A stretch of DNA of 64,000 bases from NCBI RefSeq assembly GCF_000708885.1, contig NZ_JEOE01000009.1, positions 50,907 through 114,906 on the forward strand. Reading direction: 5' to 3'. This DNA is from Cellulomonas sp. HZM. GTDB taxonomy: Bacteria > Actinomycetota > Actinomycetes > Actinomycetales > Cellulomonadaceae. How positions within the stretch are numbered: the stretch's first letter is position 1; every line of letters starts with the position of its first letter. Positions 17,061-26,800 of the stretch are shown here, one piece after another. The notes below the pieces were generated by a model that was not told the origin of the DNA, ran no database searches, and saw only the letters and a program-made list of their open reading frames with translations. The translations under genes were made by a program, and so were the position numbers.

Positions 17061-17806
17061 GCCGGCGGCGCCTGTGGGCGCCGGTGCTGGCGGCGGGCGT
17101 GCTCGTCGGCGCGTGGGAGGTCGGGGTACGGGCATCCGGGCTGCCGCCGTTCGTGCTGCCGGCGCCCTCGCGCGTCGCGGGGACCGCGGTGCGGGTCGCG
17201 CCCCTGCTCGTCGGGGACGTGCGCACGACGATGGTCGAGGCGCTGCTCGGGCTCGTGGCCGGCACGCTCGTCGGGGTCGCGCTCGCGGTGCTCGTCGCGG
17301 TGTCCCCGCTCGCGCGCGACGCGCTGTACCCGCTGGTCACCGTCACGCAGACCGTGCCGACCGTGGTGCTCGCGCCCCTGCTCGTCATCTGGGCGGGGTT
17401 CGGGCTCGCGCCCAAGGTCGTCGTGGTCGCGCTCACCGTCTTCTTCCCCGTGCTCGTCGCGTGCGTCACCGCGATGGCGGAGGCCGACGACGCGCACACC
17501 GACATGGTCACCGGGCTCGGCGGCGGGCGGCGCGACGAGCTGTGGCTCGTGCGGCTGCCCGCCGCGGTGCCGGGTCTGTTCGGCGGGCTGCGGGTCGCCA
17601 CGACGTACGTGGTCGGCGCCGCGGTCGTGTCCGAGTACCTCGCCGGGACCAGCGGTCTCGGCGTCTTCATCCAGCGCTCGCGCAAGTCCTACGACGTGGA
17701 CCAGATCCTCGTCGCGGTCGTCGCGATCGCGCTCGTCACCGGCGTGCTGTTCGTCGTCGTCGACGCCCTCGGGCGGCTCGCGACGCCGTGGCGGCGCGCA
17801 CCCTGA
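17057..17806 (+). CDS. ABC transporter permease, thiamine-precursor type
   Basis: 249-aa inner-membrane permease with about six helices. The EAA loop that docks the ATPase reads MVTGLGGGRRDELWLVRLPA (about 149-168). It belongs to the nitrate/taurine/HMP (NMT1-associated) permease family. Between the thiamine-binding gene and the solute-binding lipoprotein, under the TPP riboswitch, so it most likely imports hydroxymethylpyrimidine or another thiamine precursor (ThiX-like). Confidence 0.9.
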   Translation: MSRRRLWAPVLAAGVLVGAWEVGVRASGLPPFVLPAPSRVAGTAVRVAPLLVGDVRTTMVEALLGLVAGTLVGVALAVLVAVSPLARDALYPLVTVTQTVPTVVLAPLLVIWAGFGLAPKVVVVALTVFFPVLVACVTAMAEADDAHTDMVTGLGGGRRDELWLVRLPAAVPGLFGGLRVATTYVVGAAVVSEYLAGTSGLGVFIQRSRKSYDVDQILVAVVAIALVTGVLFVVVDALGRLATPWRRAP

Positions 17807-17822
17807 ACCCGAGGAGAACCCC

Positions 17823-18806
17823 GTGCGCCGACTCGTCGCGCTGCTCGTCGTCCTGCTGCTCCCGCTCGCCACCGCCTGCTCGTCGGACGCCGCCGCGTCC
17901 GGCCCGCGGCACGTGACCGTGGTGCTCGACTGGACGCCCAACACCAACCACTCAGGCCTGTACGTCGCGCAGGAACGCGGGTACTTCGCCGACGAGGGGC
18001 TCGACGTGACGATCGTCGAGCCCGGCGAGACCTCCGGGACCCAGCTGCTCGCGGCCGGCAAGGCCGACTTCGCGTACTCGGTGGCCGAGTCGATCGTGCC
18101 CGCGCGCGACCAGGGGGCGGACGTGGTGTCGGTCGCCACCGTCATCGAGCACAACACCTCGTCGCTCATCTCGTTGCGCTCGGCGGGCATCACGCGGCCC
18201 CGTGACCTCGCGGGGCACACCTACGGCACGTACGGGTCGAAGCTCGAGGAGGCGCTCGTACGGCGGCTCGTGCAGTGCGACGGCGGCGACCCGGCCGCGG
18301 TGAAGATGGCACCGCTGGCCAGCGACGACTTCCGCGTCGGGCTCACCCAGCACCAGTTCGACGCCGCGTGGGTGTTCGACGCGTGGGACACCATCCGGCT
18401 GCGCGACATCGACCACCTCGACGTCACGACGATCCCGTTCATCGACCACACCGACTGCATCCCCGACTGGTACACGCCGCTCGTCGCGACCACCGGCGCG
18501 CACCTGCGCGACGACCCCGAGCTGGTGCGGCACTTCCTCGCCGCGCTCGCGCACGGCTACCGCGACTCGATGACGACGCCCTCGGCCGCCGTCTCCGCGC
18601 TGCACGCCGCCGCGCCCGAGCTGTCCACCGACCTGCTGACCCGCTCCGCCGGCTACCTGTCGACGCGGTACGCCTCGTCCCCGGACGCGTGGGGACACCA
18701 GTCCGGGAGCGTCTGGGCCGCGTTCGTGGCGTTCCTGCAGGACAACGGGCTCGCGTCGCGCTCGTTCGACGTGGCCGGGGCGTGGAGCGATGACTACCTC
18801 CCGTGA
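17823..18806 (+). CDS. NMT1/THI5-like substrate-binding lipoprotein, thiamine-precursor uptake
   Basis: 327 aa. The signal peptide ends in the lipobox LATAC (lipidated Cys about 19). The mature part begins with the NMT1/THI5 signature VVLDWTPNTNHSGLYVAQ and continues DEGLDVTIVEPGETSGTQLL; this family binds pyrimidine precursors of thiamine (ThiY-like). Starts GTG 17823 just after the permease with GAGGAGA upstream. The 3' end overlaps the ATPase start by 17 bp. Confidence 0.92.
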   Translation: MRRLVALLVVLLLPLATACSSDAAASGPRHVTVVLDWTPNTNHSGLYVAQERGYFADEGLDVTIVEPGETSGTQLLAAGKADFAYSVAESIVPARDQGADVVSVATVIEHNTSSLISLRSAGITRPRDLAGHTYGTYGSKLEEALVRRLVQCDGGDPAAVKMAPLASDDFRVGLTQHQFDAAWVFDAWDTIRLRDIDHLDVTTIPFIDHTDCIPDWYTPLVATTGAHLRDDPELVRHFLAALAHGYRDSMTTPSAAVSALHAAAPELSTDLLTRSAGYLSTRYASSPDAWGHQSGSVWAAFVAFLQDNGLASRSFDVAGAWSDDYLP

Positions 18807-19590
18807 GCTCGCCGGCGTCGAGGGGCTCGGTGTCCGGTACGGCTCGGTGGAGGTGCTGCGGGGGGTGTCGCTCGCGGTGCGTGCCGGGGAGTTCGTCGCG
18901 GTCGTCGGGCCGTCGGGGTGCGGCAAGTCGACGCTGCTGCGGGTCCTCGGGTCCGCTCGGGCTCCCGGTGCGGAGGTCACCGGGGAGGTGCGGCCCGGCG
19001 CCGCGGCGGCGTGGATGCCGCAGGGGGACAGCCTCCTGCCGTGGCGCCGGACCCTGCCCAACGCTCTGCTCGGCGCGCGGCTGGCCGGCCGGGACCCCGG
19101 CGACGTGGGGGCACTGATCGCCGAGTTCGGGCTCACCGGGTTCGAGCGGGCGTGGCCGCACCAGCTGTCCGGCGGCATGCGGCAGCGGGTGGCCCTGCTA
19201 CGGACCGTGCTGTCCGGACGCGAGCTGCTGCTGCTCGACGAGCCCTTCGGGGCGCTCGACCCGCTCACGCGGCGGCGGCTCAACGGTTGGCTGGCCGACG
19301 TGGCGCTCGCGGCCGACGGGCGGGGGGTGGTGCTCGTGACGCACGACGTGGACGAGGCGCTGCTGCTCGCCGACCGCGTCGTGGTGCTGAGCGAGCGGCC
19401 GGGGCGCGTGGTGCTGGACGAGCGCGTGGTGCGGGCACCCGGGTTCGCTGAGCCGTCGGCGGGGTCGTCGGGCGAAGGAGGGGCCGGGTCGCGGGAGCGG
19501 GTGCTGGCGGCGCTCGGCGTGTCGTCGGGGCTCGGCGATCGACTGTCCGTGTCCGGATCAGCGGCACTTGTGACGGATGTGCGCGCATGA
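18790..19590 (+). CDS. ABC transporter ATP-binding protein, thiamine-precursor uptake
   Basis: 266 aa. Walker A GPSGCGKST (about 38-46), Q-loop WMPQGDSLLPW, signature LSGGMRQR, Walker B LLLLDEPFGALD and the switch His in VLVTHDVDEA are complete. Last gene of the riboswitch operon (ThiZ-like). The extreme C-terminus (SGSAALVTDVRA) is encoded within the left arm of a 16-bp inverted repeat, and the region before it is Gly/Ser-rich, suggesting the gene end was remodelled by a repeat insertion. Confidence 0.92.
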   Translation: MTTSRELAGVEGLGVRYGSVEVLRGVSLAVRAGEFVAVVGPSGCGKSTLLRVLGSARAPGAEVTGEVRPGAAAAWMPQGDSLLPWRRTLPNALLGARLAGRDPGDVGALIAEFGLTGFERAWPHQLSGGMRQRVALLRTVLSGRELLLLDEPFGALDPLTRRRLNGWLADVALAADGRGVVLVTHDVDEALLLADRVVVLSERPGRVVLDERVVRAPGFAEPSAGSSGEGGAGSRERVLAALGVSSGLGDRLSVSGSAALVTDVRA

Positions 19591-19637
19591 CCGGTGGTTC
19601 GCGCCTCACGAGGCGACTCGTGTCACAAGTGCCGCTG
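19559..19637. repeat. 16-bp inverted repeat flanking a 47-bp spacer
   Basis: CAGCGGCACTTGTGAC at 19559-19574 is the exact reverse complement of 19622-19637. Inside is a smaller hairpin, CGCCT-CACG-AGGCG. The left arm encodes the end of the ABC ATPase. It may terminate transcription or be a small dispersed element. Confidence 0.8.
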
Positions 19638-19719
19638 GTTGGAGGCGGGTGACTGCGGGCGGCGTGGTGGTCGTGGCCCGCGGGGTGCTGGTGTGGGTGG
19701 TGGGGTGCAGCATTCAGGG

Positions 19720-21237
19720 GTGCTCCTCGCCGACGTCGCCGCGACCTCCTCCGCGCTCGCCGCCACGCGCTCGCGCCTGGCCAAGCGCGCGCTGCTCGTG
19801 GAGCTGCTGCGGAGCACCGCCGCGGCCGACGTGCCGATCGTGGCGCGCTTCCTGGGCGGCGAGCTCCGGCAGCGGCGGACCGGCCTCGGGTGGCGGTCGC
19901 TCGCGGAGCTGCCCGCGCCCGCGGTGGCTCCCTCGCTGACGGTCGCGCAGGTCGATGCAGCGTTCGAGGAGATGGCGGCCCTGGCGGGGCCCGGGTCCGC
20001 GGGTGCGCGTGCGGCGCTCGCGGCCGAGCTGTTCGGTGCGGCGACCGCGGACGAGCAGCGGCTGCTGCGCGGCCTGGTCACCGGCGAGCTGCGGCAGGGA
20101 TCGCTCGACGCGCTGCTGCTGGACGCGGTCGCCGAGGCCGCCGGGGTGCCGGTCGACGCCGTGCGGCGAGCCGCGATGCTCGCGGGCTCGACCGAGACGG
20201 TCGCGACGGCGGCGCTGACGTCCGACGACCCGGCGGGCGCGCTCGCTGCCATCGGGCTGGAGGTCGGGCGCCCGGTCCGGCCGATGCTCGCGCAGTCGGC
20301 CCCGGACGTCGCCGCGGCGCTCGACGCCCTGGGCGGTGGCGAGGTCGCGGTCGACACGAAGCTGGACGGCATCCGCATCCAGGTGCACCGCTCGGGTCAG
20401 GACGTGCACGTCTTCACGCGCAGCCTCGACGACCTCACCGACCGTGTGCCGGAGGTGGTCGCGCTCGCGCGATCGATGCCGGCCGACGCGTTCGTGCTCG
20501 ACGGCGAGGCGCTCGTCGTCGGCCCGGACGGCCGGCCACGACCGTTCCAGGAGACGTCGTCGCGCAGCGCCACCCGCGGCGAGGTCGACGGCGTGCTCAC
20601 CCCGTACTTCTTCGACTGCCTGCACCTCGACGGCCGCGACCTGCTCGATGCCCCGCTGCGCTCCAGGCTGGCCGCTCTCGACGCGGTGGCCGGGCCCTTC
20701 GCGGTCGAGCGGATCACCACGTCGTCGGCCGCCCGCGCGCAGGAGCGGTTCGCCGAGGTCGTCGCCCAGGGGCAGGAGGGGGTGGTCGTGAAGTCGCTCG
20801 ACGCGCCCTACGAGGCCGGTCGACGCGGCGGGGCGTGGGTGAAGGTCAAGCCGCGGCACACGCTCGACCTCGTGGTGCTCGCGGTCGAGTGGGGATCGGG
20901 GCGGCGGCGCGGGCTGCTGTCCAACATCCACCTGGGCGCGCGGGACCCCGCGGGCGGGTTCGTCATGCTCGGCAAGACGTTCAAGGGCATGACCGACGAG
21001 ATGCTCGCGTGGCAGACCGAGCGGTTCCTGGAGCTGGAGGTCAGCCGCACCGACTGGGCTGTGCGCGTCGCGCCGGTGCAGGTGGTCGAGATCGCGTTCG
21101 ACGGCGTGCAGCGCTCGACGCGGTACCCGGGCGGCGTCGCGCTGCGGTTCGCGCGCGTGCTGCGCTACCGCGAGGACAAGACGGCGGCCGAGGCGGACAC
21201 GATCGACACGGTCCGGGCGCTCGCGGCGCCGTCGTGA
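19720..21237 (+). CDS. lig: ATP-dependent DNA ligase (LigB type)
   Basis: 505 aa, close to mycobacterial LigB. The N-terminal DNA-binding domain starts LLADVAATSSALAATRSRL; the adenylation domain carries the nucleotidyl motif KLDGIR with catalytic Lys (about residue 213, in VDTKLDG), FVLDGEALV (motif III-IV), EGVVVKSLDAPYEAG (motif IV) and WVKVKPRH (motif V); the OB-fold with GMTDEMLAWQTERF follows. GTG 19720 matches the LigB N-terminus; GTG 19705 is possible. It seals nicks in addition to the essential NAD-dependent LigA, expected elsewhere in the genome. Confidence 0.95.
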   Translation: MLLADVAATSSALAATRSRLAKRALLVELLRSTAAADVPIVARFLGGELRQRRTGLGWRSLAELPAPAVAPSLTVAQVDAAFEEMAALAGPGSAGARAALAAELFGAATADEQRLLRGLVTGELRQGSLDALLLDAVAEAAGVPVDAVRRAAMLAGSTETVATAALTSDDPAGALAAIGLEVGRPVRPMLAQSAPDVAAALDALGGGEVAVDTKLDGIRIQVHRSGQDVHVFTRSLDDLTDRVPEVVALARSMPADAFVLDGEALVVGPDGRPRPFQETSSRSATRGEVDGVLTPYFFDCLHLDGRDLLDAPLRSRLAALDAVAGPFAVERITTSSAARAQERFAEVVAQGQEGVVVKSLDAPYEAGRRGGAWVKVKPRHTLDLVVLAVEWGSGRRRGLLSNIHLGARDPAGGFVMLGKTFKGMTDEMLAWQTERFLELEVSRTDWAVRVAPVQVVEIAFDGVQRSTRYPGGVALRFARVLRYREDKTAAEADTIDTVRALAAPS

Positions 21238-21372
21238 CCCGCGAGCGTCGACCGCGTGCTGCCGGCGCGGGTCGACATCGGCGCCGCTGCCGGACGTCCC
21301 GCTGCCAGACGTATCGTCGGTGCCAGATCGCCGGGTGCCCGCGCGGTCCAGGACGCGCACGAGGGAGCAGCG

Positions 21373-21834
21373 GTGCTGGGAGACCTGATCGGCGGGCTGG
21401 TCGGCGGGATCTTCGGCACGGAGCTGTACGACCGACGGCGGCGTCGCCGGCTCGCCCGCGCCGACGCCGCGGGCCTGCCCTTGGAGCTCCCCGGCTCGGT
21501 GCTCGGGACGCCGCGCTACTGCCACCCGTCGGGCGGGATGCTGCGCATCGACGGAGCGACGCTCACGTGGCTCACCGACCGGGGCGGCAAGTCGTACCCG
21601 GTGCCGGTCGAGCGGCTCGCCGCTCGCTCGTTGGCCGACGTCCCCGTCAAGGAGTCCTATCCAGGCGGGCGGTGCGTCGCGGTGGTGTGCGACGACGCGG
21701 GAACGGTCGTGCGGCTCGTCGTGCTCGAGGACGACCTCGGCTACCTGGCCAGGGTCGTGCCCGGTCTCCGGCCGGTGCTCGACGCGCGGGAGCGCCGGAT
21801 GCCGCGCGGCGGTGCAGCATGGAGACGTGACTGA
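21373..21834 (+). CDS. Membrane-associated hypothetical protein
   Basis: 153 aa from GTG 21373, which follows GAGGGAG. The N-terminal hydrophobic Gly-rich segment LGDLIGGLVGGIFGTEL ends in an RRRRRR cluster, so the rest should be cytosolic. The remainder is a beta-rich domain (GGMLRIDGATLTWLTDRGGK, YPVPVERLAARSL) with faint similarity to DUF2550-type proteins. The 3' end overlaps the CDGSH gene by 8 bp. No function proposed. Confidence 0.65.
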   Translation: MLGDLIGGLVGGIFGTELYDRRRRRRLARADAAGLPLELPGSVLGTPRYCHPSGGMLRIDGATLTWLTDRGGKSYPVPVERLAARSLADVPVKESYPGGRCVAVVCDDAGTVVRLVVLEDDLGYLARVVPGLRPVLDARERRMPRGGAAWRRD

Positions 21835-22309
21835 CCGCGAGTACACGGGCACGGGCATCGTCGTGCGGTACGACGTGACGCGGTGCCGTCACGTCGCCGA
21901 GTGCGTACGCGGTGCGCCGGAGGTTTTCGAGCCCGGTCGTCGGCCGTGGATCCTGCCCGACGCCGACCCGGACGCCGAGCACGTCGCCGACGTCGTGCGC
22001 CGCTGCCCCACGGGTGCGTTGCACTACCAGCTCGCGCACGGCGAGCCGGAACGGCCCGACCCGACGACGACGGTCACGGCCGTTCCCGACGGTCCGCTGC
22101 TGGTGCGTGGCGACCTCCGGTTGAACGGTCCTGACGGCCCAGTCGCCGAGACGCGTGCGGCGCTGTGCCGGTGCGGCTCGTCGGCCAACAAGCCCTTCTG
22201 CGACGGCTCGCACGAGCGGGTCGGCTGGCGGTCGGACGCGAGCACCGACGAGGAGCCGGGCTGCGACCGGCCGCACAGCGAGTCCGTGGTCCCGCCGTCG
22301 GCGACGTGA
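21827..22309 (+). CDS. Ferredoxin-like (Fer4_19) plus CDGSH iron-sulfur domain protein
   Basis: 160 aa in two domains. Residues 5-65 match the Fer4_19 mono-cluster domain (YDVTRCRHVAECVRGAPEVF and CPTGALHY). Residues 105-130 hold the CDGSH 2Fe-2S motif, CRCGSSANKPFCDGSH, whose three Cys and one His bind the cluster. This fusion is known in actinobacteria; a redox or iron-sulfur sensing role is likely. GTG 21827 has GGAGA upstream. Confidence 0.88.
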   Translation: MTDREYTGTGIVVRYDVTRCRHVAECVRGAPEVFEPGRRPWILPDADPDAEHVADVVRRCPTGALHYQLAHGEPERPDPTTTVTAVPDGPLLVRGDLRLNGPDGPVAETRAALCRCGSSANKPFCDGSHERVGWRSDASTDEEPGCDRPHSESVVPPSAT

Positions 22310-22316
22310 GCGCGAC

Positions 22317-22694
22317 GTGAGCGACGTGAGCGCGGAGCACGACGAGACTCGCGCCCGCCTCGTCGCGATGCGTGCCGAGGCGGTGCAGCGGCTCGCGGGG
22401 CTCGGGAGCGCGCGTGCGGACGTCGTCGACGCCGCGAGGGACGCCAACGTGGACGACGAGCACGACCCCGAGGGCGCGACCATCGCGTTCGAGCGCGCTC
22501 AGCTCGAGGCGCTCGCGGCGGACGCGCGCGGCCAGCTGGCGGAGATCGACGCGGCGCTGGCACGGCTCGCCGACGGCACCTACGGCCGGTGCGCGGTCGG
22601 TGGGGAGCCGATCGCACCGGGGCGCCTCGCGGCGAGGCCGACTGCCACCACGTGCATGGAGCATGCGCGTCGACACGTACGCTTCCGCCCGTGA
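22317..22694 (+). CDS. DksA/TraR-like protein with a degenerate zinc finger
   Basis: 125 aa. Coiled-coil region with EHDPEGATIAFERAQLEALA (about 45-64) then a DksA-type finger module, TYGRCAVGGEPIAPGRLAAR. The family's four zinc cysteines read C-x2-G ... C-x2-H, so two of the four are changed. DksA/TraR proteins enter the secondary channel of RNA polymerase; the coiled-coil tip residues are not the canonical DxxDxA. GTG 22317 or 22326 could start it; the junction with the upstream gene contains three copies of GCGACGTGA. Confidence 0.8.
   Translation: MSDVSAEHDETRARLVAMRAEAVQRLAGLGSARADVVDAARDANVDDEHDPEGATIAFERAQLEALAADARGQLAEIDAALARLADGTYGRCAVGGEPIAPGRLAARPTATTCMEHARRHVRFRP
22678..22683 (+). 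promoter_or_regulatory. Putative -10 box (TACGCT) of the YcxB-like gene
   Basis: TACGCT ends 8 nt before GTG 22691 and lies within the 3' end of the DksA-like gene. Fits the leaderless pattern. Confidence 0.4.
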
Positions 22695-23674
22695 ACGAGC
22701 CGATCTGGCGTGAGACGACCGTCGACGAGCGCTACCACCACCGCGCCGCGCTGGCGTACCTGACGTACCTGGTGCTGCGCCCGTGGTCGGTCGTCTTCTG
22801 GGCGCTGATGGCCTTCGCGGGGGTCCTGTCGCTCGCTGGCGGTGCTGCTCCGGTGGTCGTCGCCGCGGGTGTGATCGCCGGGATGCTCGGCCTGATCTAC
22901 ACCTCGAGCATCCGGCAGGGACGCAAGTGCCTTCCCACCGGTTCCGTCGTTCGAGCTGCGGCGACGCCGGGTGCGATCCTCATCGAGGACCCGACCGGCC
23001 GGGTCGAGCTCGCGTGGTCGCAGGTGTCGGGCGTCGCACGGCGGAGGGACTTCTACGCCCTGCGCAGACGACACGGACACACCGTTCTCGTGCCGTGCGA
23101 GGTCGTCCCCGACGAGGTCCTCGCCGGGATCCGCGCCCGGATCGCAGCACCCGTCCCGGGCCCGCTGGTCTCCTCGGGGGGCGGCCCGGTCTCGACCGAC
23201 GCCGATGCGCGCGTCCGGTCGCTGGTCTCGAGCACCGCGTTCGTCCGCGACGCGAGCCGGGCCGTGCTGCGGACCTCCGTGTTCTCGGTCGGGGGCCTCG
23301 CCGCGATCTCCGTCGTCCCCCTCGTCGGCATCGCCGGGGGCCTCCTGCTCCGGGACGCGAGCTTCGCCGTGATCCTGTGCCTGGTGTTCGCAGGCCTGAT
23401 GGTCTTCGTCGCCGTCCGGATTCGACGCCTGCTGGACCGCCGGTTCCCGCCTGGCTCATCGTCGTTGCTGGTCTTCGACGAACGAGGGCTCCGGCTCGAC
23501 CAGGCGGACGGCGTCCGGGTCGTGTGGAAGTGGCCGACGTTCGAGACCGTGACCGCGCGTGGCGACGCTGTCGTGCTCCGGATCGCGAGGTCGAAGGCCA
23601 TCGTCGCGTTCCCCGCCGAGGGTCTGCAGCCGGGCGACCTGGACCTCCTGCGCGAGCGCATCGCGGCGGCCTGA
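22691..23674 (+). CDS. Membrane protein with two YcxB-like modules
   Basis: 327 aa. Two helix pairs (about 30-75 and 205-250) each precede a beta-rich cytosolic module (RVELAWSQVSGVARRRDFYA and GVRVVWKWPTFETVTARGDA), an internal duplication of the YcxB-like layout. No catalytic motif. It abuts the DksA-like gene (GTG within the upstream stop region). Function unknown. Confidence 0.7.
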   Translation: MNEPIWRETTVDERYHHRAALAYLTYLVLRPWSVVFWALMAFAGVLSLAGGAAPVVVAAGVIAGMLGLIYTSSIRQGRKCLPTGSVVRAAATPGAILIEDPTGRVELAWSQVSGVARRRDFYALRRRHGHTVLVPCEVVPDEVLAGIRARIAAPVPGPLVSSGGGPVSTDADARVRSLVSSTAFVRDASRAVLRTSVFSVGGLAAISVVPLVGIAGGLLLRDASFAVILCLVFAGLMVFVAVRIRRLLDRRFPPGSSSLLVFDERGLRLDQADGVRVVWKWPTFETVTARGDAVVLRIARSKAIVAFPAEGLQPGDLDLLRERIAAA

Positions 23675-23845
23675 CCCGAGGCCCGGAGGCTCGCAGGTCC
23701 GATCCCGAGGCAACCGTCAGACGACGGCCGACCGCACGTCGCCGCACGTCAGCGGCCAGTTCACGGCGGGTTCACCCGCTCCCGGGACGGTGTCCGCGGC
23801 GCGCAGCAGCGCCGGACCGTGACCCCCTCCGGAGGACTGGACCCC

Positions 23846-26800
23846 ATGCACATCACCCTCTCCCGGCGCCGGGCGCGCGCCGCGCTCGCGACGACGCTGC
23901 TGGCAGCCCTCGCCGCCGCGCCGCTCGTCGCCGCGCCGGCGCAGGCCGCCGTCACGCTGCCGAGCTCGCTGCTCGACTCGTCGAGCACGTGGGCGTACTC
24001 GGACGACGGCACCGACCCCGCCGCGGGCTCGTCGGACCGCCTGGTCTGGACGAAGGACGGCTTCGCGGACTCGGCGTGGAAGCACGCCGCAGGCCCGTTC
24101 GGGGCGAAGAACGGCAAGGCGACCGGCCTGGGCGCGAGCTTCCCCGTCTCGACGCTGCTCACGCAGTACCTCGCGGGCACGACGACCGACGTCCCGACGT
24201 TCCACTTCCGCTCGTCGTTCTCGCTGACTGCCGACCAGCTCGCCCACGTGCGCGCGCTGACGGCGTCGGTGACGTACGACGACGCGATCCAGGTGTTCGT
24301 CAACGGCACCAAGGTCGCCGGCTTCGTCGACGACCGCGTGGAGGCGGCAGACGAGTCGCAGCGCAACCTCGTGTACGCGGGCAACAGCGGCGGCGACCCG
24401 GTGTCGTCGTCGTTCACGATCCCGGCCTCGGCGCTGCATGCGGGCGCCAACACCGTGGCCGTCGCGCTCTTCCAGGACCGCGCGACGAGCTCGGACATCT
24501 ACCTCGACTGGACGTCGCTCGCCCCGGTGCAGTCCGCGGCCGTGAGCGACCTGGTGATGACGGTCGGCGCCGACGAGTCGAAGCGCAACCTCGCCTGGTA
24601 CACCGACCTCGACGTCGCGCAGGTCGCGCAGGTGGCTCGCGCGCAGGACGTCGTGGACGGCGTGTTCCCCGCGGACAAGGCCGTGACGGTCCCGTCGTCG
24701 GGCGGCGTCACGACGAGCGGCGCGTACAACCACTTCGCGACGATCTCCGGCCTCGAGCCGAGCACGGCGTACGTGTACCGCGTCGGCGACGCGACCGACG
24801 GCTGGTCGCAGACGTACGACTTCCGCACGCAGGCGTTCACCGGCGACTTCGGCTTCCTGTTCTTCGGCGACCCGCAGATCGGCGCGTCCGGCAACGTCGC
24901 GAACGACAAGGCCGGCTGGCAGAGCACGCTCGACGTCGCGCAGGCCACGTACCCCGACTCGGAGCTGCTGTTCTCGGCGGGCGACCAGGTCAACACCGCG
25001 GGCGACGAGTCCCAGTACGACGCGTTCCTGTCCCCGGACCAGCTGCGCGAGATCCCGCTGGTCGCGACGAACGGCAACCACGACGTCGGCTCCAAGGCGT
25101 ACAACCAGCACTACAACGTGCCGAACGTGGACCTGACGGCCGGTGCCGGCACGGCCACGAGCGCGGGCGGCGACTACTGGTTCCGCTACAAGGACGTGCT
25201 GTTCCTCGACATCAACTCGAACTCGAGCGACATCGCCTCCCACCAGGCGTTCCTGCAGAAGGTCGTCGCCGAGCAGGGCGCGAGCGCGCGCTGGAAGGTG
25301 CTCGCGTTCCACCACTCGATCTACTCGGTCGCGGCGCACGCGAGCGACGGCGACATCCTCAACCTGCGTGGCAAGCTGCCGCAGATCATCTCCGACCTGG
25401 GCATCGACCTGGTGCTGCAGGGCCACGACCACGTCTACACGCGCAGCTACCTGGTCAACGACGGCCAGATGGCCGACGCGACCGAGGTCGCCGGGCAGCG
25501 CACGGTCGAGGCGGCCCCCGGCGACGTCCTGTACGTCACCGCGAACTCGTCGTCGGGCTCCAAGTACTACGACGTGACGCTCCCGAACGCCTGGTTCGCC
25601 TCGGTGATCAACCAGGAGAAGGTCCGCAACTACTCGCAGGTGCAGGTCACGGGCGACTCCATCACGGTCCGGACGCTGCGCAGCCAGGCGAACGGCACCA
25701 GCAAGCCGGTGAACAGCGTGGTCGACGAGGTGACGCTCGAGCGCAAGGACGTCACGGCGCCCACGCTCACCGTCCCGGCCGACGTGAGCATCCCGGTCGA
25801 CGGCGCCTTCGACGCGCTCGCGGGCGTGTCCGCGGCCGACGCGCACGACGGCGACCTGACCTCGGCCGTCACGGTCACCGGCACGGTCGACACCGCCACG
25901 CTCGGCGCCTACCCGCTCACCTACTCGGTGCGTGACGCGGCCGGCAACGTGACGACGAAGCAGCGCACGGTGACGGTCGTCGCCGGGCGCATCACGCAGG
26001 TCGTGGCACCCGCCGTGACCGGCAGCGGACATGTCGGCGAGGTGCTGACCGCAAGCGCCGGGCAGTGGTCGCCGGCGGCGACGACGACCGTGCAGTGGGT
26101 CCGCGAGGGACGGCCGATCGCGGGCGCGACCGGCCTCACGTACACACCGGTCGCGGCCGACCTGGGTCACGAGCTGTCGGTGCTGGTCACGGCCTCCCGC
26201 ACGTCCTACGGCACGGTCGCGACCCGCTCCGAGTCGGTCAAGGTCGCCGCGGGCGTGCTCGTCCCCGGCACGGTGTCGGTGCAGGGCACTGCGAAGGTCG
26301 GGTCGACGCTGACCGCGTCGGCCGCGCCCTGGTCCCCGGCGGCGACGCTGGGCTACTCCTGGACGGTCGACGGCGCGGTGGTCCCCGGCGCCACGGGTTC
26401 CACGTTCGCCCTCACGGCCGCTCGGGCGGGGCACCGCGTCGCGGTGCAGGTGACCGGTTCCGCTGACGGCTACGCGACCGCGTCCGTCTCGTCGGCCGCG
26501 GTGCTCGTCGCACCGGGCACCCTGACGGCAGGGTCGCTCAAGGTGAGCGGCACGACATCGGGCAAGGCCAAGGTGGGCGTGCGCCTGACGGCCACGTCCG
26601 GCGCGTGGTCCCCGGCGGTGTGGCTCGGCTTCCAGTGGCTGGTCGACGGCAAGAAGGTCCCCGACGCCACCTCGTCGTCCTACACCCCGACCGCGGGCCA
26701 GGTGGGCCACCGCGTGCAGGTAGCGGTGACCGGGACGCTCGCCGGGTACGCGCCGCGCACGGTCACGTCGGCGTCGCTCGTCGTCGCCCCCGGCACGATC

